Positions 21,494 through 34,100 of a DNA stretch of 64,000 bases are shown here, piece by piece. Positions within the stretch are counted from its first letter, which is position 1. Every line of letters starts with the position of its first letter. The stretch is taken from assembly GCF_029633865.1 (NCBI RefSeq), contig NC_079216.1, positions 64,661,329 to 64,725,328 of the forward strand, given 5' to 3'. Source of the stretch: Lampris incognitus (lineage: Eukaryota > Chordata > Actinopteri > Lampriformes > Lampridae). Below the pieces are notes generated by a model. The model worked only from the letters and a program-made list of their open reading frames with translations. It was not told the DNA's origin and did not search any database. The position numbers and the translations under genes are program-made.

Positions 21494-22059
21494 ACCGGGC
21501 GCGGCCAAACATCGGTACACAAAAGAGCCACTCATATCTATGGCTCTGTTAGCGACGGGCGTTGGTAAACATCGGATCACAAAGAGCCACGCATATCAAT
21601 AGTTCTGACAACGACTCCTAGAGGATAAATTCTGAGTCTCATCAGCAGCCAGTCAGACTAGCTTGGTCTGAGTCTCATCAGCAGCCAGTCAGACTAGCTT
21701 GGTCTGAGTCTCATCAGCAGCCAGTCAGACTAGCTTGGTCTGAGTCTCATCAGCAGCCAGTCAGACTAGCTTGGTCTGAGTCTCATCAGCAGCCAGTCAG
21801 ACTAGCTTGGTCTGAGTCTCATCAGCATCCAGTCAGACTAGCTTGGTCTGAGTCTCGTCAGCAGCCAGTCAGACTAGTTTGATCTGAGTCTCATCAGCAG
21901 CCAGTCAGACTAGCTTGGTCTAGTCAGAAAGGCACGAACTGAGGAAGCCTCTTGGATGAGAGGCGAAACGTCTTCACGGATATATACCAAGTCCAGTTGC
22001 ACTTGATTCAACTCCTTTGGATAACCATGACCTGGATGAAGGAGAACATTCACAGACAT
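21494..22059. mobile_element. Retroposon-like insert with a 36-bp minisatellite
   Basis: The insert interrupts the Tc1 element and is flanked by an 11-bp perfect duplication, ACCCATACCAT (21483-21493 and 22060-22070). It contains eight tandem 36-bp units (21631-21918, core CATCAGCAGCCAGTCAGAC) and the common fish segment CCTCTTGGATGAGAGGCGAA. No coding frame is seen. Confidence 0.75.
21631..21918. repeat. 36-bp minisatellite, 8 units
   Basis: Eight near-identical 36-bp units head to tail with a few substitutions in units 6 and 7. There are no unique spacers between units, so this is not a CRISPR array. Confidence 0.95.
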
Positions 22060-23039
22060 ACCCATACCATGGGCACTAACACACCCCCATACCGTCACAG
22101 ATGCTGGCTTTTGAACTTTGCGCTGATAACAATCTGGATGGTCCTTTTCCTCTTTAGCCCGGAGGACACGACGTCCATGTGAAATGTGGACTCGTCAGAC
22201 CACAGCACACTTTTCCACTTTGGGTCAGTCCATCTCAGATGAGCTCGGGCCCAGAGAAGCCGGCGGCGTTTCTGGGTGGTGTTGATATCTGGCTTTGGCT
22301 TTGCATGGTAGAGTTTTAACTTGCACTTGTAGATGTAGCGACCAACTGTGTTAACTGACGATGGTTTTCCCAAGGGCTCCTGAGCCCACGTGGTCATATC
22401 CTTTACACAATGATGTGGGTTTTTAATGCAGTGCCGCCTGAGGGGTCGAAGGTCACGGGCATTCAACGTTGGTTTTCGGCCTTGCCGCTTATGTGCAGAG
22501 ATTTCTCCGGATTCTCTGAATCTTGTGATGATATTATGGACTGTAGATGATGAAATACCCAAATTCCTTGCAACTGTACGTTGAGAAACGTTGTTCTTAA
22601 ACTGTTGGACTGTTTGCTCACGCAGTTGTTCACAAAGTGGTGAACCTCGCCCCATCCTTGCTTGTGAACGACTGAGCCTTTCGGGGATGCTCCTTTTATA
22701 CCCAATCATGACACTCCCCTGTTCCCAGTTAACCTGTTCACCTGTGGAATGTTCCCAACAGGTGTTTTTTGAGCATTCCTCAACTTTCCCAGTCTTTCGT
22801 TGCCCCTGTCCCAGCTTCTCTGGAACGTGTTGCAGCCATCAAATTCAAAATGAGTGAATATTTGCAAAAAACAATAAAGTTTATCAGTTTGAACATTCAA
22901 TATCTTGTCTTTGCAGTGTATTCAACTGAATATAGGTCGAAAAGGATTTGCAAATCATTGTATTCTGTTTTTATTCACGTTTTGCACAACGTCCCAACTT
23001 CCTTGGAATTGGGGTTTGTATATGCTAACCACATGATGA

Positions 23040-23808
23040 TGGGTGGCACGGTGGCCCAGTGGTTAGCACTGTTACCTCACAGCAAGAAGGTGCTGGGTTC
23101 GAACCCCATGCTTTCCCAGGTCTTTTCTGTGTGGAGTTTACATGTTCTCCCTGTGTCTGCATGGATTTCCTCCGGGTGCTCCGGTTTCCTCCCACCATCA
23201 AAAAGACATGCATGTTAGGGTCCCAGACAGCATCTGGATGTGGGCCCCTTCAGGCAACGATGCAGCACTGGTGGTCTTCTTCTGGCCCTGACAAAATGGA
23301 TGTGAGCCTGAAGTGGCCCACATGTATAATAGCAAATATGGCCCAAATATGCCAAATCAAATGTGGGCCTTTTTTGGCAAAGATGCGGTGCTCTGGGCAA
23401 CATGTAATCTGGATGTGACCCTGAAGTGGCCCGTGTGGTAAATGGTGAATATGGCCCAAATATCACAAAACAAATATGGGCCACCTTTGGCAAATATGTG
23501 GCACATGTGGCATTGTTATGGCTTGGTTCTGTCCCAGATCTGACAAACAGGAGCGGACCGCCCAAGTGCCATCATTCCACGTGGTATGTGGGCCGGATGA
23601 AAGTGTCAGTGTGGGACGGGTCCGGGCCACAGCTATTTTGCTATCTGGGGTGAATACTCCTGCCTGTGCCCCTGAGCAAGGCAATTGAAAGAAGAACTGG
23701 AGTTGGTCCCCGGGTGCTGCAGCTGCCCACTGCTCCTATACAATAGGATGGGTTAAATGCAGAAGACAAATTCACTGCAAGAACACAATGGCAAAATAAG
23801 GTGGCTTT
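23040..23808 (+). mobile_element. tRNA-derived SINE (family 2, variant tail) split by a MITE
   Basis: It starts GGGTGGCACGGTGGCCCAGT, has GGGTTCGAACCCC, and runs to ATGCATGTTAGGG, then resumes after the MITE at 23222-23649 with AATACTCCTGCCTGTGCCCC and ends in the AATGGCAAAATAAGGTGG type of tail. Confidence 0.8.
23222..23649. mobile_element. CCCAGAT-ended MITE, copy 3, nested in a SINE
   Basis: Runs from CCCAGACAGCATCTGG to GCTATCTGGG, about 428 bp. It is very similar to copies 1 and 2 and again interrupts a SINE. Confidence 0.8.
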
Positions 23809-24218
23809 GGCTTTAAAGACCCATCTTTCTCACCTTGAACAGAGTCAGACAGCTGAACCAAAGTTAGTGAGGTAGTATGGAGAGGGGTGGTCCCGCATTG
23901 CACTGTTGTTGTCGTGTTGTGTACTGGATAATGGGTTTAACATAAAGCTGATGGTAGTGTAATGTCTGGCTCCCTCTGGTGTCTGAGGTGTCAGCGAGCC
24001 TCTTCCCCCACAAGGGTCCACATCTCCTCTTTTACACGCTACTCTGGCATGGAGAACATTCAACGCCAATGTCAAATGGCAAATAGCAAACACTGCAGGC
24101 TACACACCAAACAGCAAATGCGAAATACATCAGAAAAATGCGAAAACAATTTTTTTTTTCCCATTTCAAGTTTAAATGACCTTTTTATGATTTTACTCTT
24201 GCATCTTCAGTTTTAGCC

Positions 24219-24345
24219 CCGTGTGATGGCCTGGCGGCCTGTCCAGGGCGTCTCCCCGCCTGCTGCCCAATGACTGCTGGGTCTAGGCTCCAGCGTCCCC
24301 GCAACCCTGGTAGCAGGATAAGCGGTTCGGATAATGGATGGATCT
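24219..24345 (+). mobile_element. SINE family 2, 3' fragment
   Basis: The 3' part only: GTGATGGCCTGGCGGCCTGT to GGATAATGGATGGAT. Confidence 0.75.
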
Positions 24346-25107
24346 TCAGTTTTATTGTGTTATGATCATTTCAGGTGTTGCAGATGATGACAAAGCATTT
24401 ACCATTTAGTTCTGGCATTTTAGGTCAGGCATGTTTAACTGTCCTTAAAATTTGCCTCAACAACTTCAAGTAAAAAAGTCAACCAGTGGGGGGTTTCCCT
24501 ACACTTAAAAGATTTGAGCGAAAGTATTTCCATGAGCACATTCACATAAAGTTGCTTGACAATTGAAAATCTCACAATGTTGGCACCGGCTAATTGTCGC
24601 CCACTGACTAGCATCGACACGAGTGGCCTCTCGGGGGTCCTCTTTTGTCTGTTTTCTTGAACCGACTGTTACAGTTGTTCATTAGCTTTCCCCGGGATAA
24701 TGAGCCGCTTGTGTCTGAATAGCTTTTCGCCCTGGGGTTTTTTTTTTTTCATGCCATGGAAAACCCTCACCGGGGCAGACTTGGCACCGGGGCAAAAACA
24801 TTTCAGAGTAATTATATTTGCAGACTCGTTGCTTTTGGTGTATGTGTGTGTGTGTGTGTGTCGTCTGCGTGTGCGTGCACGTGTGCATGCAGCCTGCCTC
24901 TGCTTCCAGGATGTGGGCTGATCCACATGAGACAAACAGGTGATGTTTGATAGGTAATCCCCTGTCAAACCCCATTAGCTGCTATTAGCCAGCAGGGATT
25001 TCTAATCGAGCGAACCCAAGGACGTAAACAGGTAGAAGCTACGTAGGCAAAGCCTGCGCCCTTCAACTCTTTGGACACGAGTCTGAAACGCTGTATACAA
25101 AATAAGG

Positions 25108-25735
25108 GTGTAAGAAAATATCGACACACTAGAGTATCGCGATATTGTCTTTTGTGGTACTGTATCGATTCTCAAAGCCACTGTATCGATTTCTAATTGT
25201 TAACATGGTAAAGGTTTGTGACAAACATTTTGTGTTGTGTGTAACCCCGCGACCGCTAGACCGGTGTTTCCCAACCCAGTCCTCAAGGACCCCCTGTCCT
25301 GCAGATTTTCTTTGCAACCCTGAATAGGTACCTGTTTGTCGTTATTCAACCAATCAGCAGTGAATTATGTCGGGTGTTGCACACCTTGCATAATTAAGTG
25401 CTGTGAGATGATTGGTCGAGTCAGTACAAACGGGGCTACCTATGCAGGGTTACAATGAAAATCTGCAGGATAGGGGGTCCTTGAGGACTGGGTTGGGAAA
25501 CGCTGCGCTGGACAACAGTGTCGCAATCCATCTTCAGCCATGTGACTCTTCCGCTCCAACCTGACAACGTAAACCGAGACAGGAAGTAGCATAAGCACAG
25601 AAAACACAGGCCTATGAAATCGCGCTAAATCACCCTTTCTTACAGTATCACGATATATATCGCGATATATTGAATTGTAACCCCCTGTATCGCGATACGC
25701 ATCGTATCGCCCGATGCTCGCCGATACACAACCCT
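25108..25735. repeat. Interspersed repeat with TATCGCGATA motifs, interrupted by a MITE
   Basis: The outer ends are loosely inverted (AGGGTGTAAGAAAATATCG and the complement of GCCGATACACAACCCT), with many TATCGCGATA motifs inside, a type seen across fish genomes. A hAT-type MITE at 25262-25505 has landed within it. Its family is not resolved. Confidence 0.45.
25262..25505. mobile_element. hAT-type palindromic MITE, copy 2
   Basis: Inverted ends (GTGTTTCCCAACCCAGTCC and complement) with an 8-bp target duplication, CGCTAGAC left and CGCTGGAC right, differing at one base. Confidence 0.85.
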
Positions 25736-25739
25736 GATA

Positions 25740-27290
25740 CAAACTGTGCGCACAACTCTGTAAACCGATATAAAAAAAGAGGAGACGTGCGCGAGAGAAA
25801 GCGAGTTATCGACACGCTGACTTGTGAATTACGGCTGGCTGTCGAGTCCTTTAGCGCCCTGCCGGACAAATCTCTGAAAGTGACTCACTCCTCCGGTCCC
25901 TGACTTCCGCCCCTGCCAAGTTCCGGTCCCTTCTGTAACGTAATCTGATTGGCCACCACTTTTGTCCCCAGCCAGGTAAACCCCACCTTCCATCTTTAGT
26001 CCGAGGTGACACTGATCCCAGGACACCGAGCATAAGCCGCCGTCTGCTTTTTGAACGTACGTGGGGGGTGGGGGCGGGGGGTGGGGGTGTACGTGCGTGT
26101 GTGTGTGTGTGTGTGTCTGGGTGTGTGATTAGCACTGTCCACTTTCCTTCCTCTGTTGATTTTCATACGTTTCCACCTGGATTTACGAGTGGCCTTTTTT
26201 TAATGGGGCGTGTTTCCAGCGGCTGAGATCCGTCTGTTATGGTGCAGATCTGCGTGTAGGTGAGGGTGGAGTGTCCACGGGCAGGGATGCCGCGTCCACG
26301 ACACGCCGGGGACATGTAAGGAGACTTACAGACGGCCTGCTGAGGACTTGGTAAACAACAGGTCAGTTGATTGAGCTCAACAGTATGTGGTCGTCTGTGT
26401 CTGCATGTAAGGTTGCCGTGTGTCATGTGCAACATATAACCGCTTCTTCTCGCGTCATGCTAATGAGCTGTTTGCTAACTGTGGAATTATTGTTCTGGAA
26501 CTAAATAGTGTACCTGCCCCCCCACCCCCTCCCCCACCCCACCCCAGCCACCCACCCACCCACAGACAAAATCATACGCAGGTATACACACACACACACA
26601 CACACACACAGACTGCTATACGTACATAAATGTATTCGGAGAAACTGTAAAACTCTATAAAGTTCTGACCCACAGCCCGTTTTTAACACATTACACCCAA
26701 ACCATATGTCCATATTTCCTCAGCTCGTCCGTATGCCGAGCTTTATTTATGTGGCGTTCATGTCTGCAGAAGCACTTGGTTGTAGGGACACAGCACACAG
26801 ATTTAGCCACGTCGAGTCGAGCAGCTAAAGAGGATTCATTAGTTAAGGTCACCGGGCGGTTGCCCCGTCACACTTTTCCTCGTGTTTGGGCCTTTTCATC
26901 TGTGCGGTACCTGCAACGTCCCGCTTAACCGCTCGCATCGGAACATATTCTGTTAAATTTTCAGTAAATGAAAAAACAAAGTCAACAACGGGCATCCCTA
27001 AGAGTTAACAGAGTACACCTGAAGCGAGTGTGACGACGTGAAGGGAGAGGGAGAAAGGGAGGAGCAAGGTGGAGGAGAGGTGAAGTGGGGATGACTGGTG
27101 GTGCTGATTTACTGGTCTGCTTTCCAAGACTGGGACCAGCCAAGAGGAAACTCATTTACAGGGGATTTGAGGGATTTATTGGACAGAGTGTAGTGTGTGT
27201 GTGTGTGTGTTTGTGTGTGTGTATTTCTTTGCACGGTTGGAGGCATTTGTCTGCACGGTTGGAGGGCAGTTGGGGGTTTTATCCTTGTAC
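25740..27290. other. Intergenic DNA, no gene seen
   Basis: It holds CA/GT runs (26098-26117, 26585-26612, 27195-27222) and a C-rich tract at 26515-26560. No exon or classifiable element could be supported. Confidence 0.45.
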
Positions 27291-28006
27291 CAGTGGCGGC
27301 TGGCCAGTACAGGGCACTGGGGCGCCACCCCCTTCAAACATCAAGAGATGAAAATCTAATTTAGTTGTATAATGCAAATAATAATGAAATAAAAGTGTTT
27401 TCAGTCTGTGAGCGCCTGTCAGCAGCCATTAAATACTGGTTCCAAATGGTGTTTGGGTGATTTCTGTCTGAATACATACACTTCCTGTCTGAATACATAT
27501 ACTTCCTGTCTGAATACATATACTTCCTGTCTGAATACATATACTTCCTGTCTGAATACATATACTTCCTGTCTGAATACATATACTTCCTGGGTGAGGG
27601 GCGCCGGCCAAACCATACCTCATGTAAGCCCTCAAACTTGTGGCGAGCAGGTGACCTGAGGCTGCTGTCTGATTGGTTTCTTGAGATTTTCCAGGGGGCG
27701 CCGTTCTGTGCTGCCCCAGACACCCCCACTTTTATTGGCAGTGAATTGGTATTGTTTCAATGTTTTTGATCTAATGTGATTGGACAATTCTCATGGCTGT
27801 CAATCATGTTCACACCCACCATGATGCCTCGTCTCAACTGTCAATCATCCACCGTCTACCAACCCTTATAATATCTATAGGCTACATTGTCCTTCTTAAT
27901 AGCTCTGTGACTGTGTGGACATTAAAGCAGCTATCAGGTGTGCTGCGCCAAGGAAAATTGTGCCCCCCCCCCCAAAAAAAAATTTTTTTAGCACCGGCCG
28001 CCACTG
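27291..28006 (+). mobile_element. hAT-type non-autonomous element (CAGTGGCGGC ends), copy 1
   Basis: Ends CAGTGGCGGCTGG and complement of CCGGCCGCCACTG; the 8-bp target duplication is CCTTGTAC left and CTTTGTAC right. No transposase frame is seen. It carries an internal 21-bp tandem array (27462-27591) and ends only 167 bp before the cdhr5 start codon. Other copies are at 33637-34261 and 35223-35479, both inside cdhr5 introns. Confidence 0.85.
27462..27591. repeat. 21-bp minisatellite inside the hAT element
   Basis: Six tandem copies of CTGTCTGAATACATATACTTC. The copy of the same element at 33637-34261 has a single unit at this place, so the array grew after, or only in, this copy's lineage. 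Confidence 0.95.
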
Positions 28007-28173
28007 CTTTGTACTGATACTTTGGGCCACATTATCTTCTGGTTAAAGCTAGCTCTTGGACTTTTTAATTCAACTTTTAAAGACATTTTTTTTCTCTTTT
28101 TCAGCAGATAGAACAGATTTCTGAGGCCTGACTGAGTCTAGGGCCGGCCCTAAAGCCCCTTTTAGGCCAAGGA

Positions 28174-31100
28174 ATGGCTGTCACTGAGCTAAAATCATGG
28201 CGGTTGTCTCTAGGCAGGGCTCTCATCTACTCCCTGGTACTCTTTGTCTGTCTGCACACAGCCACAGGTATAACCATTTTAATTCACACTTATTACCCAC
28301 ATATTTAGTCCCCATTCACAGTTTACCTCTTTCCCTCACAGTTAATACATGCACATGTGTGTGTTTGCGTGTGTGTGTTTGCATGTGTGTGTTTGCAGGC
28401 ATGTCTGGATGGGGTGGATGTTTGGATGGTCAAGACATATTTGCGACGATCAGAGAAAACAGCCTCAGAGGAGAACTCATCACTGAGCTCATCGCAGACA
28501 CCACAGGAGAATGGGTTCAATGGAGGCTTGAAGGGAAAGATGCCGACTGGTTCTTCCTGGATGGGCGAAACCTTCGTCTCAACACATCGTCGGAGAAGGT
28601 CCTAAACCGTGAGGTAAATGCGTCAAGACATTTCCCTGTGCCTATTTATCTATAATGTAGCTGCAGTATTTCCACTGTAAGAAAGTTGTTCAGCTTTATC
28701 ATCAACCCTGTCTGAGGTCTCAAGATCTCTTCTCATCTCATCATCAGTCGCTTCTCCGGGGTCAGGTCGCGGTGGCAGCAAGCTAAGTAGGGCACTCCAG
28801 ACGTCCCTCTCCCCAGCAACGCCCTCCGGCTCCTTCTGGGGGATTCCAAGGTGTTCCCAGGCCAGATTGGACATGTAGTCCCTCCAGCGAGTTCTGGAAC
28901 TACCCCGGGGTCTCCTCCCAGTTGGACGTGCCTGGAAAACCTCCAAAGGAAGGCGCCAAGAAGATCAGATGCCTGAACCACCTCAACCTGCTCCTTTCGA
29001 CATGAAGAGCAGCAGCTCTACTCCGAGCTCCCTCCGGATGTCTGAGCTCCTCATCCTGTCTCTAAGGCTGAGGCCAGACACCCTACGGAGGAAACTCATT
29101 TCAGCTGCTTGTATCTGCGATCTCATCCTTTCGGTCACTACCCAAAGCTTATGACCATCGGTGAGGTTTGGACCGACTGGTAAATTGAGAGCTTTGCCTT
29201 CCGGCTCAGCTCCCTCTTCACCACAACGGTCCGGTACAACATCCGCCGGTCAATCTCCCGCTCCATCCTACCCTCACTCGTGAACAAGACCCTGAGATAC
29301 TTTACTTGAACTCCTTCACTAGGGGCAACAACTCATCCCCAACCCTGAGGGAGCATTCCACCATTTTCTGGTAGAGAACCATGGCCTCAGACGTGGAGGT
29401 ACTGACTCTCATCCCGGCCATTTCACACTCAGCTGCAAACCACCCCAGTGCACGCTGGAGGTCGTGTTCTGATCAAGCCAACAAAACCACATCATCTGCA
29501 AAGAGCAGAGATGCAATTCTGAGGTTCCCAAAACCGGACACACTCCTCACCTTGGCTGCACCTTGTCCATGAATATCACAAACAGAATCGGAGACAAGGG
29601 ACAACCTTGGTGGAGTCCGACACCCGCCGAAAACGTGTTTGACTTTGTGCCGAGAATGCGGACACAGCTCGCACTTTGGTTATACGAGGACCAGATGGCT
29701 TGTAGCAACTGCCCCGGTATCCCATACTCCCGCAGTACCCCCCACAGAGTGTCCCGGGGTACATGGTCGTAAGCCTTCTCCAAGTCCACAAAACACATGC
29801 AGACTGGCTGGTCAAACTCCCATGTCCCCCTCAGCACTTCCGCAAGGGTAAAGAGTTGGTCCGTTGTTCCATAGCCAGGACGGAATCCGCATTGTTCCTC
29901 TTGGATCCAAGGTTCGACAATTGGTTGGAGCCTCCTTTCCAGCACCCTAGAGTAGACTTTCCCAGGGAGGCTGAGCAATGTGGTGCCCCGATAATTGGAG
30001 CACACCCTCCAGCCCCGAGATCTCAAGATGTCTCATCTTTTCTTCCCAGTGTGAACAGTAATAAATTTACCCCATGATTTTCCCCTTAGATCAAACCCAT
30101 CCTCTCTCACTGTCATCCTCTTCCCAGTGTGCAGCCTTTGACCATCACTGCTGGTGAATCAGATCAGTAATCTCCGTTTTCCTCTTTCTCTCTCTCTCAG
30201 GTTCAGGGCCCTGTCCTAATGGCTGAGCTTGAATGTTACGAAGAGGAAATGCTTCAGGTATTGACAGTGCATTCATTCATCCTTCCCCGTGTCATTAGTG
30301 TCCCCCTAGATGTCTTTTTTTTCATGTTTTTATTCCTTTTTGTTCAAGAGCGTGTACAACATCATGGTGGAGGTTCTCAACGAGAACGATAATTCACCAG
30401 TGTTTGCAGAGAACACGGTCCAATCTCTTATTGTCACCGAGGTAAGACACCGAAATACAAACATACGCACTTACATATGGGTAGATTTACACATGCACAT
30501 ACTCGCATATGCATCTGAGCCCAAAAATACTGACGTCAAATAAATCTCTGTGTACGTCAGCATGGCTGCTTGTGTTTTTGTCGTACAGCTGACACCTGTG
30601 AATACAGTGGTGTTTACTGTCCAGGCCACGGATGAAGATGATGACAAAATCATTTACTCTATTGACCCAACATCTGTAAGTTCAGCCATTATGTTCTTTA
30701 AGTAAGCACACATCAGGGCGCCCGGGTGGTGTAGCGGTCTATTCTGTTGCCTGCCAACATGGGGATCGCTGGTTCGAATCCCCGCGTTACCTCCGGCTTG
30801 GCTGGGCGTCCCTACAGACACAACTGGCCATGTCTGCGGGCGGGAAGCCGGATGTGGGTACGTGTCCTGGTCGCTGCGCTAGCGCCTCCTCTGGTCAGTC
30901 AGGGCGCCTGTTCAGGAGGGGAGGGGGAACTAGGGGAGGGACTAGCGTGATCCTCCCACGTGCTATGTCCCCCTGGTGAAACTCCTCACTGTCAGGTGAA
31001 ATGAAGCAGCCGGCGACTCCAATGTATCAGAGGAGGCATGTGGTAGTCTGCAGCCCTCCACAGCGACCGGGACGGCTCAGAAGAGAGGGGTAATTGGCCA

Positions 31101-34100
31101 GATATAATTGGGGGAGAAAAAGGGGTAAAAATCAACAAAAAAGAAGAAGCTGACATCAACTCTACGATCGGTTGCCTATTTATTTGTTTTTGTGTACACG
31201 TCTGTGTTTTCTGCAGCCTGATGCAGAGTATTTCAAGGTAGATCTCCCCAACAGCGGAGAGATCATGCTGTCAAAACCTCTGGACTATGAGACTAAAACC
31301 CTGCTCACAGTCACGATCCACGCCTCGGTAGGTGATGAGTGCGTTTCAGTGGAATCTGTACGTCGTGCATCTTTACAGCTAGCTTTTAAAATCAGTGTTG
31401 TTTACTTCACTGTGTTTTCCATCATGTTACTATACGGATAGCCATGTACTACAGTATTTCTACAGCGCTGCTACAGGTCATTCTATACTACAGAAATACA
31501 GTATTTCTGGCATCCGGGTAGCGTGGCGGTCTGTTCCGTTGCCTACCAACATGGGGATCACCAGTTCGAATCCCCGTGTTACCTCCGGCTTGGTCGGGCG
31601 TCCCTACAGACACAATTGGCCGTGTCTGCGAGTGGGAAGCCGGATGTGGGTGGGTATCCTAGTCGCTGCACTACCGCCTCCTCTGGTCAGTCGGGGCGCC
31701 TGTTTGGGGGGGGGGGACTGAGGGGAATAGCGTGATCCTCCCACGCGCTACGTCCCCCTGGTGAAACTCCTCACTGTTAGGTGTAAAGAAGCGACTGGCG
31801 ACTCCACATGTATCGGAGGAGACATGTGGTAGTCTGCAGCCCTCCCCGGATCGGCAGAGGGGGTGAAGCGAACAGATGGCTCGGAAGAGTGGGGTAATTG
31901 GCCTGATACAATTGGGGAGAAAAAGGGGGGGAACCCCCCCCCAAAAAAAGAAATACAGTATTTCTAATGTATATTTTCTTCCACAACAGTAATATGATTT
32001 TTTAAAAAAATCAGACAGGAAATACTGTGTATAGTACTGGCTATAATGTTTGTATAGTTATGTGACCAAAAAACAACAACTAAAGAATACTACAGTAATT
32101 TCTATGGATTTATTATAGTCAGTGTTCATATGTGCTTCTAACTTGCGTGGAAATTTGAAATCTGGATTGATCCAGGAGATGAGCACCGCTGAGCACTTCA
32201 ACGCCAGCACCACGGTCACCATCACGGTCCTGGACGGAGACGACCAGTACCCGCAGTTCGTGCCCTGCACACTGCTCTTCCAGGACAAGTCCAACCGCAT
32301 CTGCACCAACCCCGTGTACACAGTCAACGTCACGGAGGGGGAAGAGGTCTGTTGCACAGGACACATGCTAGCAGTGCAGTGTTGAAATGTTAGCGACTGA
32401 CCTCTCCTGATCTTGTGACTGGCTGAACCCTGCTCGTGTGCACGCCGTCGGCCTTGTTGCATTTTGCACCGCTTTTGTACCCGTTTTTAAGCATTTTCAG
32501 CAATGTAGCGAGTTGTACTTTCCACATTAACTACAACCGAACACGTCGCTGCTGAAACAGTTGCAGGCTCTGAATGCATCATCTCTCCTTTGCTTCTTGG
32601 TATGAGGTGCTGTTGTGTTTGGCTGCACATCTGATGTTTTACTCCTTTATTGTTTTCTCGTTTCTTGCACTGTGTCAGCACCAACAAGGTCACATTTTGT
32701 AGAGTGCGCTATTGTTCTCCAAGAATAAAATAAATTCTGATTCATATAGCTCATTACCATAGGTGAGGGCTGGAATGAAGATTGACTGGTAAATTGAGAG
32801 CTTTGCCTTCTGGCTCAGCTCCCTCTTCACCACGATGGTCCAGTACAACGTCCGCATTACTGCCGATGCTGCACCAATCCGCCTGTCTGTCTCCCACTCC
32901 ATCCTATCCTCACCTATGGTCATGAGCTTTGGGTAGTGACCGAAAGGGTGAGATCGCGGATACAAGCGGCTCCAGTGAGGGTGTCTGGGCTCAGCCTTAG
33001 AGATAGGGTGAGGAGCTCGGACACCCGGAGGGAGCTTGGAGTAGAGCCGCTGCTCCTTCGTGTCGAAAGGAGCCATTTGAGGTGGTTCGGACATCTGATT
33101 AGGATGCCTCCTGGGCGCCTTCCTTTGGAGGTTTACCAGGCACCTCCAACTGGGAGGAGACCCCGGGGTAGACCCAGAACTCACTGGAGGGACTACATGT
33201 CAAATCTGGCCTGGGAACACCTTGGGATCTCCCAGGAGGAGCTGGAGGGCGTTGCTGGGGAGAGGGACATCTGCAGTGCCCTACTTGGCTTGCTGCGATT
33301 GTGACCCGACCCCGGAGAAGCGGCTGAAGATGAATGAATGATTCTTATAGCCCTCTGAACCGCTGACAAGTTCTCTGTTTAACCTACAACACAGGCAAGA
33401 TGGGCTCATAGGGTCACCACTTGAGTCTCAAAAATGCGCAGATGTGTCAAGTCAGGAAAGTGTGATTTGAAACTGCAGTTTGAGGAGCTCTAAACGTGCC
33501 TTTTGCTGCCGCAGGACATTGTTTTGGACTTCTCTCCTGGTCCTATTCATGCTGTGGATGGGGACAAAGGAATCAGCTCCCCACTCAGTTACACCATTCT
33601 CTCAGGTACAACACACACACACACACACACATACACATGTGGCGGCTGGCCAGTACAGGGCGCTGGGGCACCGCCTCTTCAAATATCAAGAGATGAAAAT
33701 CTACTTAAACATGTTAAATATAATTTAGTTGTATAATGCAAATAATTATAAAATAAAAGTGTTTTCAGTCTATGAGCGTCTGTCAGCAGCATTAAATATT
33801 GGTTCAAATGGTGTTTGGTTGGTTTCTGTCTGAATACATATACTTCCTGGGTGAGGGGCGCCGGCCAAACCATACCTTATGTAAGCCCTCAAACTTGTGG
33901 CGAGCAGGTGACCTGAGGCTGCTGTCTGATTGGTTTCCTCAGATTTTCCAGGGGGCGCAGTTCTGTGCTGCCCCAGACACCCCCACTTTTATTGGCAGTC
34001 AATTGGTATTGTTTTAATGTCTTTTTGATTTCATGTGATTGGACAATTCTCATGGCTGTCAATCATGTTCACACCCACCACCACGCCTTGTTTCGACTGT

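Larger units (their letters stand above)
21365..23018 (-). mobile_element. Second Tc1/mariner-type transposon, truncated and interrupted
   Basis: The right end is an intact fish Tc1 terminus (ACCCCAATTCCAAGGAAG on the minus strand) next to TA. The transposase frame runs 22095-22709 (GRGSPLCEQLREQ, an HTH with NLGISSSTVHNI, and the first catalytic aspartate in LWSDESTFH). Frame is lost after STFHMD; later pieces such as [11 protein letters not shown] and LHICEGTINAERY are in other frames. The far end is missing. A 566-bp insert occupies 21494-22059. Non-functional. Confidence 0.85.

Noticed and set aside
21631-21918. CRISPR-like repeat array
   Set aside because: Units are directly adjacent with no spacers, and the genome is a vertebrate; it is a minisatellite.
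28198-28267. ATG at 28197 as the cdhr5 start
   Set aside because: Its frame (MAVVSRQGSHLLPG) is not a signal peptide and does not match exon 2 phase; the ATG at 28174 gives a good signal peptide and the right phase.
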